Shown piece by piece: positions 48,593 through 62,130 of a stretch of 64,000 nt of DNA. Source of the DNA: Dirofilaria immitis (taxonomy: Eukaryota; Nematoda; Chromadorea; Rhabditida; Onchocercidae); assembly GCA_024305405.1 (NCBI GenBank), contig JAKNDB010000068.1:3596501-3660500 (forward strand), written 5' to 3'. The notes under the pieces were generated by a model. That model made no database searches. It was not told the origin of the DNA and saw only the letters and a list, made by a program, of their open reading frames with translations. Position numbers and translations under genes: made by a program. Numbering within the stretch: the stretch's first letter is position 1; each line of letters opens with the position of its first letter.

Positions 48593-51500
48593 ATGTTTTT
48601 GGCACCTAGCGATTTCAAGCCATTAATAACCATATTACCATCAACATTAACAATGTTGGATGCGAATCCGGTTCAAGTGGATCATGCGGAGGCTATCAAT
48701 AGCAACACAGAAACAAAAATAAATTCGCAATTTTCATCTTCAGAATCAGATATTAAACGATATTATCGTAACAAAGAACAAAGTAAGTTATTTAAAATAC
48801 AAAACTAAAGCGAAAAAAAAAGGCGATAGATCGAAGAAATGAAAGAAAACGAAAAAAGTTTGAATTTTATTTGTTGAATGTAAAAATTAACTTAATCGTC
48901 CATTTTTTTTTTTTGATCTTTTGGTATGGCTAATCGATCGTAAAATGAATTTTATTTGTTGTTAAAAATTTTGATAACATCAAAAACTTTGATAACGTAA
49001 AATTTACAGAACATAACTTTTCTTTATTTATATCAAAAAAATTGACAATTTAATTTATTATATAATTTAAAAATTGTTTAATTATTTTTTTTTTTTTTAA
49101 ATTTGGTATCAAAAATAATTTTCATTTGATTGATAAAAATTTTTCATAAAATCTTTTTCCACTGCACAAACTTTTTACTTCTCTTTGCTAAAAATCTAAT
49201 TCATTTCTGCTTTCTCGTCAATGATAATTATTTCATGATAATTTCAATGTTTATTTTTCTTTTAATTTTTTTATTTTTGCAAACTTTTAAAATTGAAAAT
49301 TTAAAATATTTTATTTATTTATTCATAAATATTTCAACTATTCGCTATCGAATTCCATATTTTATTATTGCATTCCCTTCATTCATAGTTATCATAGTAA
49401 TTTTGATAAAAAAAAATACAAATTTATCTTTTATAGTTGTTTGAAAAATAAAAAAAATATTGATTTCCTGTGAATATTCTAAAACATTAAAAATATATAA
49501 TATCTTCCATTCTTATTCGAACTCTTTCAATTATCGCCAAATTTTGCTTATACTCGATTTCTTACTATTATCATTAACAGTATCAGGAATTTTTCCTTTT
49601 TATACAATTTTTTTACGTAATCAAAAGAAAAGCCATTTCTTTTCATTTCAAATTTCTTTCTTCAATCTAATAACAATAGCATGTCATTTATCAAATTCAG
49701 TATTTGCTTCCAAAAATTACTTTCTATTTTCTTTCACTTTCACATCACAATTTTCAATAGCAAAATAATTTAATTGAAAAGTATTACATACATCAGGACA
49801 TTTTTTCTTTTTTTTTTTTTTATTGAAACTATTGTTATAATTTTTGCTATGTTATCATAAATTTTATTTGATATTTAAACATTTTGCTTAACTTCACTAT
49901 TACTTACTTTTTATCAGATAAGTATTTTCGGAAATAGTTTCTTGATAATGATTCTAAATGTTAACATATAATGTTCCAAACGGAAACAACTAAAACGATT
50001 TTTGTTCATCATAAAATTTCATCTCATTCTTGAAACGATTTTCATTCATCAATGTAATGATGTCTTCTCATCAATTTCATTCACTTTTAGATTTTTATTT
50101 AAAAATGAGTTACATAAATGTTGCAGTTGATATTATTATTTATATTTCAAATATTTATTATTTAAAATTTAAAAAATTGTTATATTTTATTACTCATATT
50201 AAATTGCTAGTAGTTTTAATATTTTTAATTTTTTTTAAAATTAATATAGAAATTATTCATTCTAATGTTGGAATGAACTATGCTATCCTATCTGCCTAAT
50301 TAAAAATTTGACTATAACTGTTTGAACTTATACATTACCATACTTCATCCATGAATCAATATCATGGTTGTTTTACCTGGTGTCGTGGATGTCTTCGAAA
50401 TATGACAACTTCAAATGGTGAACGATATGGTATGTCTTATGTAAATTAATAATATTTAATACAAAAATATATATCTCTATATTAAATAATTTCTTTCTCT
50501 TATTGACACTAATTTTTCTCAATTTGTTTCTTTTTTTTTGATTGTACAATTTTTAATGAGAAATGATAAATTAATTGAATACTTAATTGAACTAAAAATA
50601 GAAAGGATGATGAGTAAGAAAGAATTTGATAAATATTTAAATTTTTAAAAATCTATTTGAAAAAGTTTAAAAATATTCAAACTGATTTTCATTTCTTATA
50701 TCCTTTTTATTTTTGTGATTTTCAAATCATACTATATTACTACTTTATCAAACGAAGAAAATGATGATAATAATAATAATAATTAATGAATATTAATAAA
50801 TAGATATTAGGATAAATAATGATAGCTTACATTAGAAAGAAAAACAAATTTAAGCATTCATGATAAGTGATATGATTATAACGAATGATTATTAAAGCGG
50901 CATTTATGTAACTGTAAAATGACAAAGGAAAACATATTATTGTTGTTGTAAAAAGATAAAAAAAAGGGAAAGCTATTGACATCATTGATTGTTAATCAAT
51001 AAAAAGTGATGCTAAAAACGATAGGTTTTTATATGGATGATATCACTCACGCAAGACTAAGATAATCAAGAAAAATTGCTACAGAAAATGCATCTACAAC
51101 ATTGATTGTAAAGTGATAAGATAATGAAATGTTAGATGATATCATCATAATTGTCATAAAATTAGTAGAATGATAAATAATCAATGAAATAATAGAGAAT
51201 TTTCACTGATAAATTTGAATAAAATTTCATACATATTCATTAAAATGTTTGCTAATTATTATTATTTTGTCAATTATGTATTATCTTCATATAGCATCAT
51301 TTGTTTGATATGATTGATTGTGAAAAATTAAAATTTATTATTATACTAAAACTTATGAAATATTTATAAATTTAAATTAAAAAATTAACAATAATTACAT
51401 GAAAAGTATGAAAATTAGAATTTCAAAATTTCTGCAAATTTTCATAAATCATCTTACTTAGGATTATTTATTTGTTGTATACACTTAACAAATCAAATGA

Positions 51501-53462
51501 TAACGATTTGTTGAAGACAAAATACTTTTTATTTTTTATTTTTTGTTATTTTCTTCAGACTAGCCTAGATTATTTTGTACAATTCTGCATTACGACAACT
51601 TTGGCTTTCTAAAAGTAATCAATAGTTAGTGCAAAATGAAAAAAGAAAACAATATTTCAATTTGTCGAAAAAAAAAAGAAAAAACGAAAAGCAAAACAAA
51701 TATCGTTAAATTTACGAAAATGAAAAAATTAAATTTAATCCAAAAATTCGAAATATCAAAAGATAAATTTAACAAAAATTGATATAGTTTAGTTAAACGA
51801 AAAATTAATTCAACAAATAATTTAAATTTGCGCACATATAAATTGAAATGAATGATATAATTTAACATTTATCATTTTTCTAAATTATTCATACTTTCAT
51901 TCTGTTATCTATTGCTTTAAATAAATTTCTTTTCTTTTTTTTTAAAAAGTATTTTAAAAACAAAAATAATTCCATTTTAAATTTTGTTCGTTATTTTTCA
52001 TCTAATTATGACAAATTTTCAGCTTATAATCATAAATAAAATTTCCAAAAAAAAAACCTTTCATTATCGAAGGCAATTCCATCTGAAAATGAAATTAATT
52101 AATTAACTTACACATTGATTAAAGCTGTTGTTAATATTTTCTAAAACATATCATTGTAAATTTAAAAAAAAATCATTTAATCATTTTCCAAACCTAATTT
52201 CAGATAAAATATCTAGAACAATTATCGAATTATACAATAATCTCGAGTATATCGGTCGTTATTAATTTATAAATAATTTTCAAAATTCTCATTAATATTT
52301 GAAATAATTTTGATTCGAAAATTATGCGCATTCTATTTTTATCCCATTTTTTTTTAATTTAATCTATCTATGATTGGTATATAATTTTTTTTGCAAATAA
52401 TTTGAAAATATTAGAAAAATAATCATTGTATTATATAATATCGATTATGGCATCTAAATTTTAAATAATTTTCAAAATTTTTACTAAAAATGAAATAATT
52501 TCAGATTAAATGTTCTAAAATTAATTCAATTCATTTTCTTTTTCTTCTTATTATTTCTTTTCAAACTTATTCTTTTCGTTATTAATACTTCTTTTTGCAG
52601 TGTTAATAATGCATCGATCAAAACGAAGTTTTGAAATGGTACTACAAGAAGTATGTGTACAACATCTTTCAGTTGAAACAATGCGAAATATTCACCAAAC
52701 TGAGGTAATAAGCCAAAAAAATATTACGAAAATTGGATGGATTTTTTGAGGAGTTAAAAATATCTTCTATTAGAATATGCTGTTTACGACAAATAAAAAA
52801 ACTTTTTGTGAAATTTTTTTGGCAGTTCCTTGAATCAGTGCATGTCTTCAACGAATTTCATTTGAACTGATTAAAAAATCGAAATTGAAGTTTGGAAAAT
52901 TTTTTCGAAAAAATGTATTTCAATTTTTAAACTAATTTATTATCAATTATGATTAGAAAAAATTTGTATTTCAATTGCAGTTGTATTTGTTTAGGTTTAT
53001 ACAGCATTTGTTTGAAAATAGATAGCATAATTGCAAGAAAAGAGGAACTAAAATAAATTGAAAAGGAAATACTTATTATCCATCAATTAAATTACCGAAA
53101 TCTCTTACTTCTATTATTTCTTTTAGATAAATGGATAAAAATTTTACAATTTTTTTTGACTTCTTTTTCATGGATGGTACTATATAATTTTTACATTAAA
53201 AGATTAAAGATTATAATCTACTTATTCATAAATTAAATTAATGAATTTGATTTTAGATTAACCATCATATGCTTGTATTAATTTAAATCAAATTTTAATT
53301 AAAATTATGTCAACATATAAATTTCAGCTATCAAAAGCATCTAAGGATGATACTGCTGATCATTGCAATAATTATTACAACAATAATAACAATAATGATG
53401 AGGATTTTTTGTCAGCCCGAAAACGATTATTCATGATGATTCGATCAGATCACCAACTTTGA
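48593..53462 (+). CDS. small gene with alternative first exons and a doublecortin-like core
   Basis: Two first exons are phase-compatible with a shared third exon. Exon A (48593-48782) encodes MFLAPSDFKPLITILPS to SDIKRYYRNKEQ and ends A|GTAAGT. Exon B (50351-50429) encodes MNQYHGCFTWCRGCLRNM to NGERY and ends G|GTATGT with no upstream acceptor. Exon C (52601-52704) follows TTTTTGCAG, and exon D (53328-53462) follows ATTTCAG and ends in TGA. Products would be 142 aa (A-C-D) or 105 aa (B-C-D). Exon C reads LIMHRSKRSFEMVLQEV and TMRNIHQTE. This resembles the core of a doublecortin repeat, where a basic strand, a SF..(L)L.E/D.. helix and VRxIYT recur and RNGDxxxxG precedes. The tail is Asn-rich and ends ARKRLFMMIRSDHQL. 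If correct it would bind microtubules, but the domain is only partial. Confidence 0.5.
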
Positions 53463-55779
53463 TAGAAATACTCGAAAGTTTTCACAATCAAAATATTCAA
53501 CGATCTTTTTCATAATTTCTATTTCATTTGATAGTTGTTTTTTTATTTTCATATTCGATACAGCTAAAATTGATTTAAATTAAAAAGTTTATAAAAAGTT
53601 TTTATACTCTGAATGAATCAATCTGTTATTTTGTTTTATTTCCTACATCAAAATTTCATCCACAAAAAAAATGTTAATGTATCCTCTCGTGTTTTTGAAT
53701 TTTGAAAAAAAAATTTTTTTCAGCTTTCGGAAAGAATATATTTAAATAAGAGAACTTGTTCAATTCAAATTTTTTTCACTTTTCTTTATATCTAGTCTGT
53801 TCAATGTTCTAATCGTGTATCTCAATTTATTTGATCCCAATTCACTTCATTTTATATTATGTGTGATATACATTTTTAGAGCAAATTTAATTTAGTGTTG
53901 TAATTATGTAACATATTAGTCAGAGTTATTTACCAACTTATTTAAAACTTTTTGCAATTTTGAAACTTTTCAATTATTAATTTTTCAATTTAAAAACATT
54001 CTATGAAAAAGAAAAAAGGAATTACGCATTATAAATGATTACATATTTTTAGAAGTTTGCTCCAAATTCTAAATCATTTCTTTTTTAAATGCATACATTA
54101 GTGATAAGTATAAATTTATTGTTCAATTCATTGAATATTAGGCAATACAACAAGTATATTAATTGTGGAATGTTTATTAATATTGAAATATATAAGCAAA
54201 TATGTGATCTCTCAAATTTTTGATAAGATTTAACTGATAAATCTATTTTTAAATTTTTTCTGTTTTTCTCAAAAAGTGCTATTACAAATATCACTGTAAC
54301 AACAACATGTGTAATATACGAAATTTTACGGTATCCAAATGCTACAATATTTCATCAAGCATAGTTTAAATTTTGGATGGTTTGAAAATTTGGGAATCTT
54401 TTATTTAGCATCAAGAATGGAAACATTTTTAAAAAATAGGAAAAATAATTCAGAAAAATGGAATAGAAAATTTTTTCCTATCAGCAAATGATACCGTAAT
54501 TCATTTATCGCATCGTTTAACCGTTTTAGCGACATCATTAATACTGTAAATTATAATTTCAGCGGGACTGAAATCTTTGGTCTTCTTCTTTAGCCAACAA
54601 TTAAGAAAATCAAATAAGAAAGAAAGCAAAAAGAACTGAATGGATAACTGCCATGATTGATCACAATCATATGCTGTTTTGAAGTTCTAATTTTGAAGAA
54701 ATTTTAAACAAAAAAAATTTTTTCCATATCGCTTCTTCAATTGCCAGCTAATAGAGCGTAATGAAAAAAAAAAAAATCGATAAAAAGGTGAATGTATCAG
54801 TTTATCGATTAATTTTTACAAATACTTCAATTATTTCAAATAATTCTTCGATAAGAAGTAACGAAGGAGAGACGAAAAGAAAGATGGAAAAAGAGAGAAT
54901 AAATAATAATTGAAATAAAAATAAATTATATGATAAAAATGAAGTTGTAATATTCAATTGTAGTACATTTGAAAGCAACAAATATTTATTAAAATTTAGT
55001 AAATTAAAAATTTTAAATAATTAAAAAATTATAAGCAAAAATAATTCAATGGAAAGCATTCGCAATTATTGCGAAATTTAAATTTTAATCTTTTAAATGT
55101 TTCTAATAATATCGTACATGGAGAAAAGATTCAATTTTTGATTAAAGAAAAAAGCGTATTAATATTGCGGATTTTCTGGATCTAGTTTCTTGACAATTAA
55201 ATAAGAATGATATTTAACATTATTTATCACATTAATGATAGCCAATTAGTTGTTTATAACAACAGTTGAAATTAGTGAAATATTTAAGCTATTATAAAGT
55301 TATCAATTATTATTAGTTAATATCTAAGTAATTAATAGTTGAATGTTATCTAATGCTTAAATATTTCAAAATTTGGGTTTGATAAATTTCAAAACTTTAT
55401 CTTATAGAATTTCTTCTAACAAAATTTTTGTGTATCGAATAATATAACCTTTTTAAATTTTGATTAATTCTACTAGCAAATGAAAGACAATAATTCAACT
55501 TCGATAAATGCTATCAAATGGCGTAACTAATCATTTCGAAAAACTGAAATTCTACTCTAATGTCATTTTGAAATAAACAACAAATTTTCTTTCCTTTTTC
55601 TTAAAAAAAGTGAAGAAAGAATTATCGCATAAAGTGGTTTGCAACGTTCGTATCACTGTAATACCATAGTAATTGAAAGCTTAAATTTGAAATTTATAAT
55701 TTGAAATAAAATATTTGCATTTATCTTATTGAAAATATTTAATATAATTTGTTACTATTCATCATTAAAATACATTAAA

Positions 55780-56009
55780 ATATGATGAACTTCGATTTTT
55801 CTCTTTTGATTATTTTATCACATCGACAATGATATGATCAGATGTATAATCTATTTCCAATGATTATAATATATGAAATGACTAAAATTTTTAAATTTCT
55901 AAAGTATCTTTAATTACCATCAATTAATCATGAATGAGTTTAATTTCACTTCTTTTTAGGATAGCATTGAATTGGAAAATAATTCGAATAGTTCAGAGAA
56001 ACAGTAAAA
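55780..56009 (+). repeat. diverged copy of 25600-25815 with a possible terminal exon
   Basis: Shared blocks include TTTATCACATC followed by a TAATCTA block and an ATATGA block. The common 3' part is GAATTGGAAAATAATTCGAA here against GAATTGAGAAATAGTTCAAA at 25769. Only this copy keeps an acceptor plus an open frame (DSIELENNSNSSEKQ, TAA), so it may be the tail exon of whatever gene was duplicated. Confidence 0.5.
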
Positions 56010-57743
56010 TCGATGACAGATAATCGCTTTCTCTTCCATTTACAAAATCAAAAATAATTCCATTTCTTGAATATTCATTAACTGTTATTCGATCAAGTTC
56101 ATAACTTCCTTGAAATGCTAAGAAAACAAATTCATCTTTCCTCTCCTCTATGAAACAATAAGAAGAGATTCAACATTATCTGTAAAATAATAGGAAAATA
56201 TTCAGCAAAGTATTCAACAATCTGTTCTATCCCTTTTGTTAATTATATTGCATATGGCATGATAATTTTGAATCAACGACAGCGAAAAACATGTCCATGT
56301 TCAGTTAAATGTTCAGTTAATTTTTTTGATATGCCTTGTAATTATAATATGGTTATTCAGCTATTTAGAAGCAGCATACGTTGCATTTTGTTAAAATCTT
56401 ATTCTGGCGAACAAATAATAAACAATCTTCTAACTTATCTCTATCTCTAATCAATCAAAACGATTTATCGGTTTTATGAAGTGTATGACATATGTATTTG
56501 TTATCATTTTTTCATTTATAGATGTAATCTTTAAAAGTAAATAAGAGAAAATTAAAGTTCAAGTATATGTATATTTCTACTTATTAATCTATTTTCCTAA
56601 GTTTGATAATGTTGCCAATTTTCAAGCAATTCAATATTGTATTTTTAGAAAATCAGATGGTCAAGAAGCATTTATGAATTAATTATGCGACTTCATAGAG
56701 CACCTTTTCAAACTATTATGTAAATTTCGTATTTTAGTTATTCTTATTTCAAATAAATTTAATATGAGGTTTTTTACAAAATTGAATATGGTATGATTTA
56801 AAATCGATCATGTTTATGAAAAGCTCGTAAAATTTCTTATTGATATTTCCTGTTGTAGATCTATCTTCACTTTTATCGAGCATACGCAATGTTATTAAGA
56901 TATGACAAATTATGACAATTCTTATTAATTCATAATCATTATCTACATAACTTAAACATATGCAAGTTTAACAATTTCGAGATTTAAAATTTATTTATTA
57001 AGCAAATGATCTCCAAAGATATGAATTCAGTATATCTTTGTCACATTAACTGCAGTTAAATATGATTATTTAATAATATCAATCGCGCTATTAGTGATAG
57101 AGTACGATTATAAATGTTTTTAAAATAATACATTAGTCTTTACTCTACAACAAAGAATCTAATTTTTTCAAATGTGATTGAGATTTTATGTGAAAAACCC
57201 ATATAGCAAGATTTAAAAGCATATTTTTGCCCTAATTACTTTTATATCTTTGGTTATCTGTGATTAAATAATGTAAAGAGTAAGGTATATGTATGTTATT
57301 GAAATGAAACTCCACAGCATGAAAATTATATATCGTACGCTGATTATAAAATGGTAAAGACGAATCGAAAGGATTCAAAATTCTGATATAAATATCATCC
57401 ATCGAAGAATCCTAGAAAAAGCACTTCTTTTCCATAAAATAGTCAGCATTTATAAACGGAATCGCATTTACAGTAATGTTAAATACTACAGTGTTCAATA
57501 AATAATATATATTTATTAGATCAATTCAACTTGCGTTTTTGTGATAACTTTAAAAAACACTCTTTCATTGAAGTAGACGGTTTTTTTGTGGTATTACTTT
57601 GGAGAGGAAGTTGTTGCAGCAATTGCATTAACAGGACTGCTTTGAAATTAATAAACTAAAAAGCCAGTAAAACATTTCAAATACTGTTCACTAGATTCTA
57701 GACATGACATATGCAGAAAGATTACAATAGATATGATATATTT

Positions 57744-57805
57744 GGAAAAATTAATTGAAATTCTCTTAGTAATAGGAAAAATTAATTGAAATTCTCTTAG
57801 TAATA
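57744..57805. repeat. tandem 31-bp duplication
   Basis: GGAAAAATTAATTGAAATTC plus eleven more bases occurs twice in direct succession without mismatches. Confidence 0.95.
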
Positions 57806-58726
57806 CCTTTGCTCTTATTTTATGAAGAAAAAATGAAACTAATAAGCGAATCATGAAAAAATCATCTACTTTTATTACGCTGCTTTCCAAGTTATGATAT
57901 TTTGAAGCTTCAAAATTTTAATGGACTTTTTTCAAAAATAAAATTTTGATATTTCTTTTCAAAAAAAAGTATGAAAATAAAAAAATGCAGGAAATCGAAT
58001 CTAAAACGACCTTTGCAACAAATCATTAAATGATGAAAACTAATAAAGAGAAAAAGTGAAAATATTCAATATATTTTAGATTAGACAAAATTTTTATGCT
58101 TTTTTGCTTGAAAAACAGTGATATAATCATAAATGGAATTCAAGAAATTAATATGATCAATCAATCTGTTTTTTTAATAGCTTTTATAAACGATATTTGT
58201 TTAAGTATATAACAGTAGAGGCATATTTCTGTAATGTTTAATGAATTGATTTTGCTTCTGCTGCGGTTTTTAAAATTATTTTTAAAGTACGAAATCTATA
58301 AGTTGATATAATTTTAAATAAAATTATAATAAAGAAAATTGATAGTTTCGAGCATATCTTATATTCTAAAATACTAGGGAAGAAGATTTGCAATTCTTTT
58401 TAGATTTCTGAATTATTCAACAGCATTAACTGAAATACAATTAAAATTATTAATCGCATTTGCATAAAAGCACAATTCTTAGTGAAAAAGATTTTTTAGA
58501 GAGAATGGAAATTAATTTATTCTAGTACTATAAAATGATTAGAGTTTTATGATTTTAGTTGATCAAAGATGGTACGATTTATTAAAATTATATAAAAATG
58601 GTTCTCTCTGAAATATAGCAGTATAGCATTTTTTTTTCTTTTTTTTTATAGCATTATGCCGTCAGTGTAGTAATTTTTACTTCAGTGGCTGATTGATATT
58701 TTCTTAAAAGATTTCATTTTTTAAAG

Positions 58727-59480
58727 AGCATATCTCGGAAATATATCGTCGAATTGCTCAGCAGCATTCAAGAGAAGCAAAAGACGACGGGTATAAATGT
58801 AACGTATGTGCCAAAATATTCGAGTATCCCAGCAAACTGAAAATTCATATGAGAATACATACAGGAGAAGAGAGACCATTCAAATGCAATCAGTGTAGCA
58901 CAACATTCAACAATATTCTTATCTGCAATATCATGAAAAGACACATGGCGAAGAACCATTATTCATATGTAGAAAATCTGGCAAAAATTCGCATACTCTA
59001 ATGGTCTCTGACATCATAAAAAACGCATGGTGAACGATTAGAGTGTGAGAAATGTGGTAAAGAATTCAGAAACTTTTATAATCTCAACGGCACAAATATA
59101 AGCATAGCGAAGAATGATTCGAATGTGACGAATGTGGCAAACTATTCAAAGGACCTGATAGTCTCCAAGGCATAAACGCATGCATGGTGAAGAACTATTA
59201 AGTGTGACGAATGTGGCGAAACATTCAAATGATATTGTGATTTCAATAGCACATGCGGACGCATAGTGAAAAACAATGATTCGAATGTGAGAAATGTGGC
59301 AGAGGATTCAAATGATCAAATAATTTGTAACAACACAAATTGATGCAAATGAACGAACGACCATTCAATTGCAAACAATGTTGCAAAAGATTTAAATCTT
59401 TAATTAATTTGCGTGAATACATATAGATACGTACAGGAAAACGATTCGAATGTGGTGAATGTGGCAGAAAGTTCATTTAA
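58727..59480 (+). pseudogene. decayed multi-finger C2H2 zinc-finger gene
   Basis: An acceptor at 58725-58726 opens [20 protein letters not shown] and an intact finger ([13 protein letters not shown]), then a second with CNQCSTTF. After that the frame breaks repeatedly. Remnants of at least five further fingers can be read across all three frames: CEKCGKEF near 59045, CDECGKLF near 59125, CEKCGRGF near 59290, CKQCCKRF near 59370 and CGECGRKF near 59450. They are separated by stops. Spacing of about 84 bp is retained, so this was a tandem finger array. It is clearly dead and more decayed than the locus at 28.4 kb. Confidence 0.85.
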
Positions 59481-61757
59481 AAGTCTAGCTCTAAAAGAAA
59501 GTATAAAGATTCTGCTAAAGCAATGATATTCTCTACTACATCTTTATTGATAGAAAAAATAATTTGACTTTCAGGATTGTGAAATTATTATATTGTGATA
59601 GCTTAACTGTTGTGCATTCTTTTGTCATTTATCTATTATTCGCCTTCTTTTATATCCAAAGTGATTAGATGAAAATTGAATGGAAAATTTTGAATGATAA
59701 TTGAACAAAATTGCATGATTCGTCTATTTTATTACTTATATTTTCACACGCTATTTTAATAAATTATGATAATATCTTATTCGTCATCATGCTTATATAC
59801 TTAGTCATCATAGCTTATCATCTGCAATTTTTTATTGTTTTAATAGTTGTCAAAAAAAAAAACAAAAATTTTAGAAATTAATTTTAATAGTTCTAAAATT
59901 TTATTCGAATCTTAATGAAAAATTTTATTTAATTGACAATATAAAAACATTTAATTTTAAGTTTAAAATTCTTACAATACGTGAACTTATCAAAGACCAC
60001 ATTACTATTATGAAATATTACGGTAAAAATAGTAAATTTCGTTGTTCACTGTTAAAGTATTTATTCAAGAAATAGATGTTTTCAGCACATGAATGCGACT
60101 TTTTGCCTTTCGAGGATATTTTGTAAGATTGTTTTAATATCTTAAACAATTCTGTTTCGGATTGTATTACTATTTTATTTTCATTTTCTCTGAATGTTGC
60201 CTTCCCAAAGTGAAATTATTTTGATTAGTGATAAAAACAATTTAAACAATATGATTAAACAAATTATATTTGAAAATCAAAAATTACACTTCAGAGAATG
60301 TGATTAAAATCATTGCAAAAATTACATATTAAATAGTTTTTTCAAAAAAAAAAAACCAAATATATTCTGCGTAGTATGTAATCTTTTATTTTTAAACGCA
60401 TTTTGTAAAAATAATTTAATGCTTCAAAAAAAATCAATCAGAAGAGACAATATCATATCACAAAAACATATTTATCAGCACATTTAGCAATTCCATACTT
60501 CCTTTTATAATGGCAGTGAAACATACGTTCTTTACTTCAACTATTTTGATTTTGCCATAGTTTAAATTTTGACTATCTATTGTTTATAACTTATACGTTG
60601 GTGTATTAGTTATGGATCTGAAAGTTATAAGCTGTGTAAATACTTACTAAGAAATACTTCACAACAATCACGAAACGCATTATAGCCAGATTTAAATGCA
60701 AAAGGAGAAATAAATGTCAAAAATAAGCACTTTATTTATATGTCAAAAGATACGCTATCGTTATCGGAATAGCCGAAATATTTTTAAATATATTGAAAAT
60801 AATCAAAGTATTTGCACTGCTAAATATTCATGTTCCCTAATGAAAATTCATCGCTTTGAAGGTCAGTTTTATAATTGTTGAAAGCTGCTGTCTAAAGCAT
60901 TGTAACCAATCTTTATTAGGGAACATGGAAACAATTTGATTTGTTGATTTTCTATTGATTTTGACCTACCATCCTTCAGATCATAGAGCGTTAATTAAAG
61001 CATTGTAAATTATCATTACAAAAGGGAAAGTTATTGATCGAGAAATTACATTCATACACATTCATATATTCACACACATCTCCTTTTGGTGCTACAACTT
61101 CCTCTCAACGTGCTTTCTTAAATTCAGCTTCATATCCTCAAAAGCAATAAGCCCCAGATAACTTCCCTGCAATTATAGGAAATTCAAACTATCGATTGTA
61201 TTATTGATATTCTTCAACTAATTTGTGTATCTTTGTTACGACGATGAATAAAAAAATTGTCATAATAAAACTTCGCTATATAACTAATCTCTATCCAAGT
61301 TTCCAATTTCTCAACAACACAAGATAAGCCTTTCACGACAATTATTTGATGTCCGAGGTGAGGTAATATCTATCAATCTTCTAAATTACCGGATCGAAAC
61401 CACCAAATAAGATCGAGTTCAAGAAGCAATACGAAGATAAGAAACGAATTATCAAAGTGAAAATTAAACGCCCTGAACTTTATATTGGTGTGCTGGAATC
61501 AACCAAAATTGAACTAAACTAATCTCATTCAAAAAAAAAATTGTAATATCGTAAAAGAAAAAAGAAGAAAAATAGAAAAGGTACTGGGAAAAACCGAAAG
61601 ATATAATTAAGTTTAGATAGAGAGAAATGTTGAAAGAGTCAAATTTGACGAGGAGACAAGTATTATAAACAGAGGAAAAATCGCGGAATAAAAGAGACTT
61701 AAAGTTTTAATAGTGCGCCAACATTATAAGGAGGACGACAAGCTTAAAAGATAAAGG
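59481..61757. other. gene-poor spacer
   Basis: No gene is supported. A basic open stretch near 61388-61520 (NKIEFKKQYEDKKRIIKVKI, then KRPELYIGVLE) and the purine-rich tract that follows (about 61545-61757) precede the LTR-like sequence. They may be the decayed 3' end of a retroelement. A 13-bp inverted repeat (CATGTTCCCTAAT) lies at 60829-60841 and 60915-60927. Confidence 0.4.
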
Positions 61758-62130
61758 TGTTAAGATGTATCCTATCAAACTACTCGATTCGCTGGTCAAC
61801 AAAGTGAGGTTAGTCCCTCAAGTGGTGACATGTTGACTGGATATAAAAGGGAAGGATTTCGGAGTTGGCGAATTACTCAAATGGTTGCTCGAAGAGTTCA
61901 ACAACAAAAATTCGACAGTTACTAAAGAGCAGTTACTCGACGACAACTCAAGTTGAATTCGACAATCACAGTTCAGTTTAGTTCGGAAATACAGTCCAAC
62001 AGTTCGATAGCATTAGTTCGACGTAATTCACTGGAAAAACAGTTGCGAGGAAAATTCGACACAACAGGACCCATAATTCAAAGGTACGAGAAGCAGTTGC
62101 TTTTAAAAAAATAAAACTTTTAAAAAGACA
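61758..62130 (+). mobile_element. LTR-like sequence (retrotransposon remnant)
   Basis: A purine-rich tract ending AAAAGATAAAGG is followed directly by TGTTAAGATG, the usual 5' TG of an LTR. A TATAAAAG box lies at 61842-61849 and AATAAA at 62110-62115. A candidate 3' end in CA is the GACA at 62127-62130. The segment is more GC-rich than its surroundings and repeats a TTCGACA-type motif several times. No second LTR and no gag-pol ORF is in the window, so it would be a solo or truncated LTR. The boundaries are inferred. Confidence 0.4.

Larger units (their letters stand above)
53463..58726. other. long gene-poor region
   Basis: No complete gene was recognised. 55780-56000 is a diverged copy of 25600-25815 and contains a short exon-like end: TTCTTTTTAG acceptor, then DSIELENNSNSSEKQ and a stop at about 56007. 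A tandem 31-bp duplication lies at 57744-57805. The remainder is AT-rich with noise ORFs. Confidence 0.45.

Noticed and set aside
49130..49768. Two hydrophobic ORFs as membrane proteins
   Set aside because: Both lie within the large intron region of the 48.6-53.5 kb gene, are Phe/Ile-rich like other AT-driven frames, and have no conserved motif.
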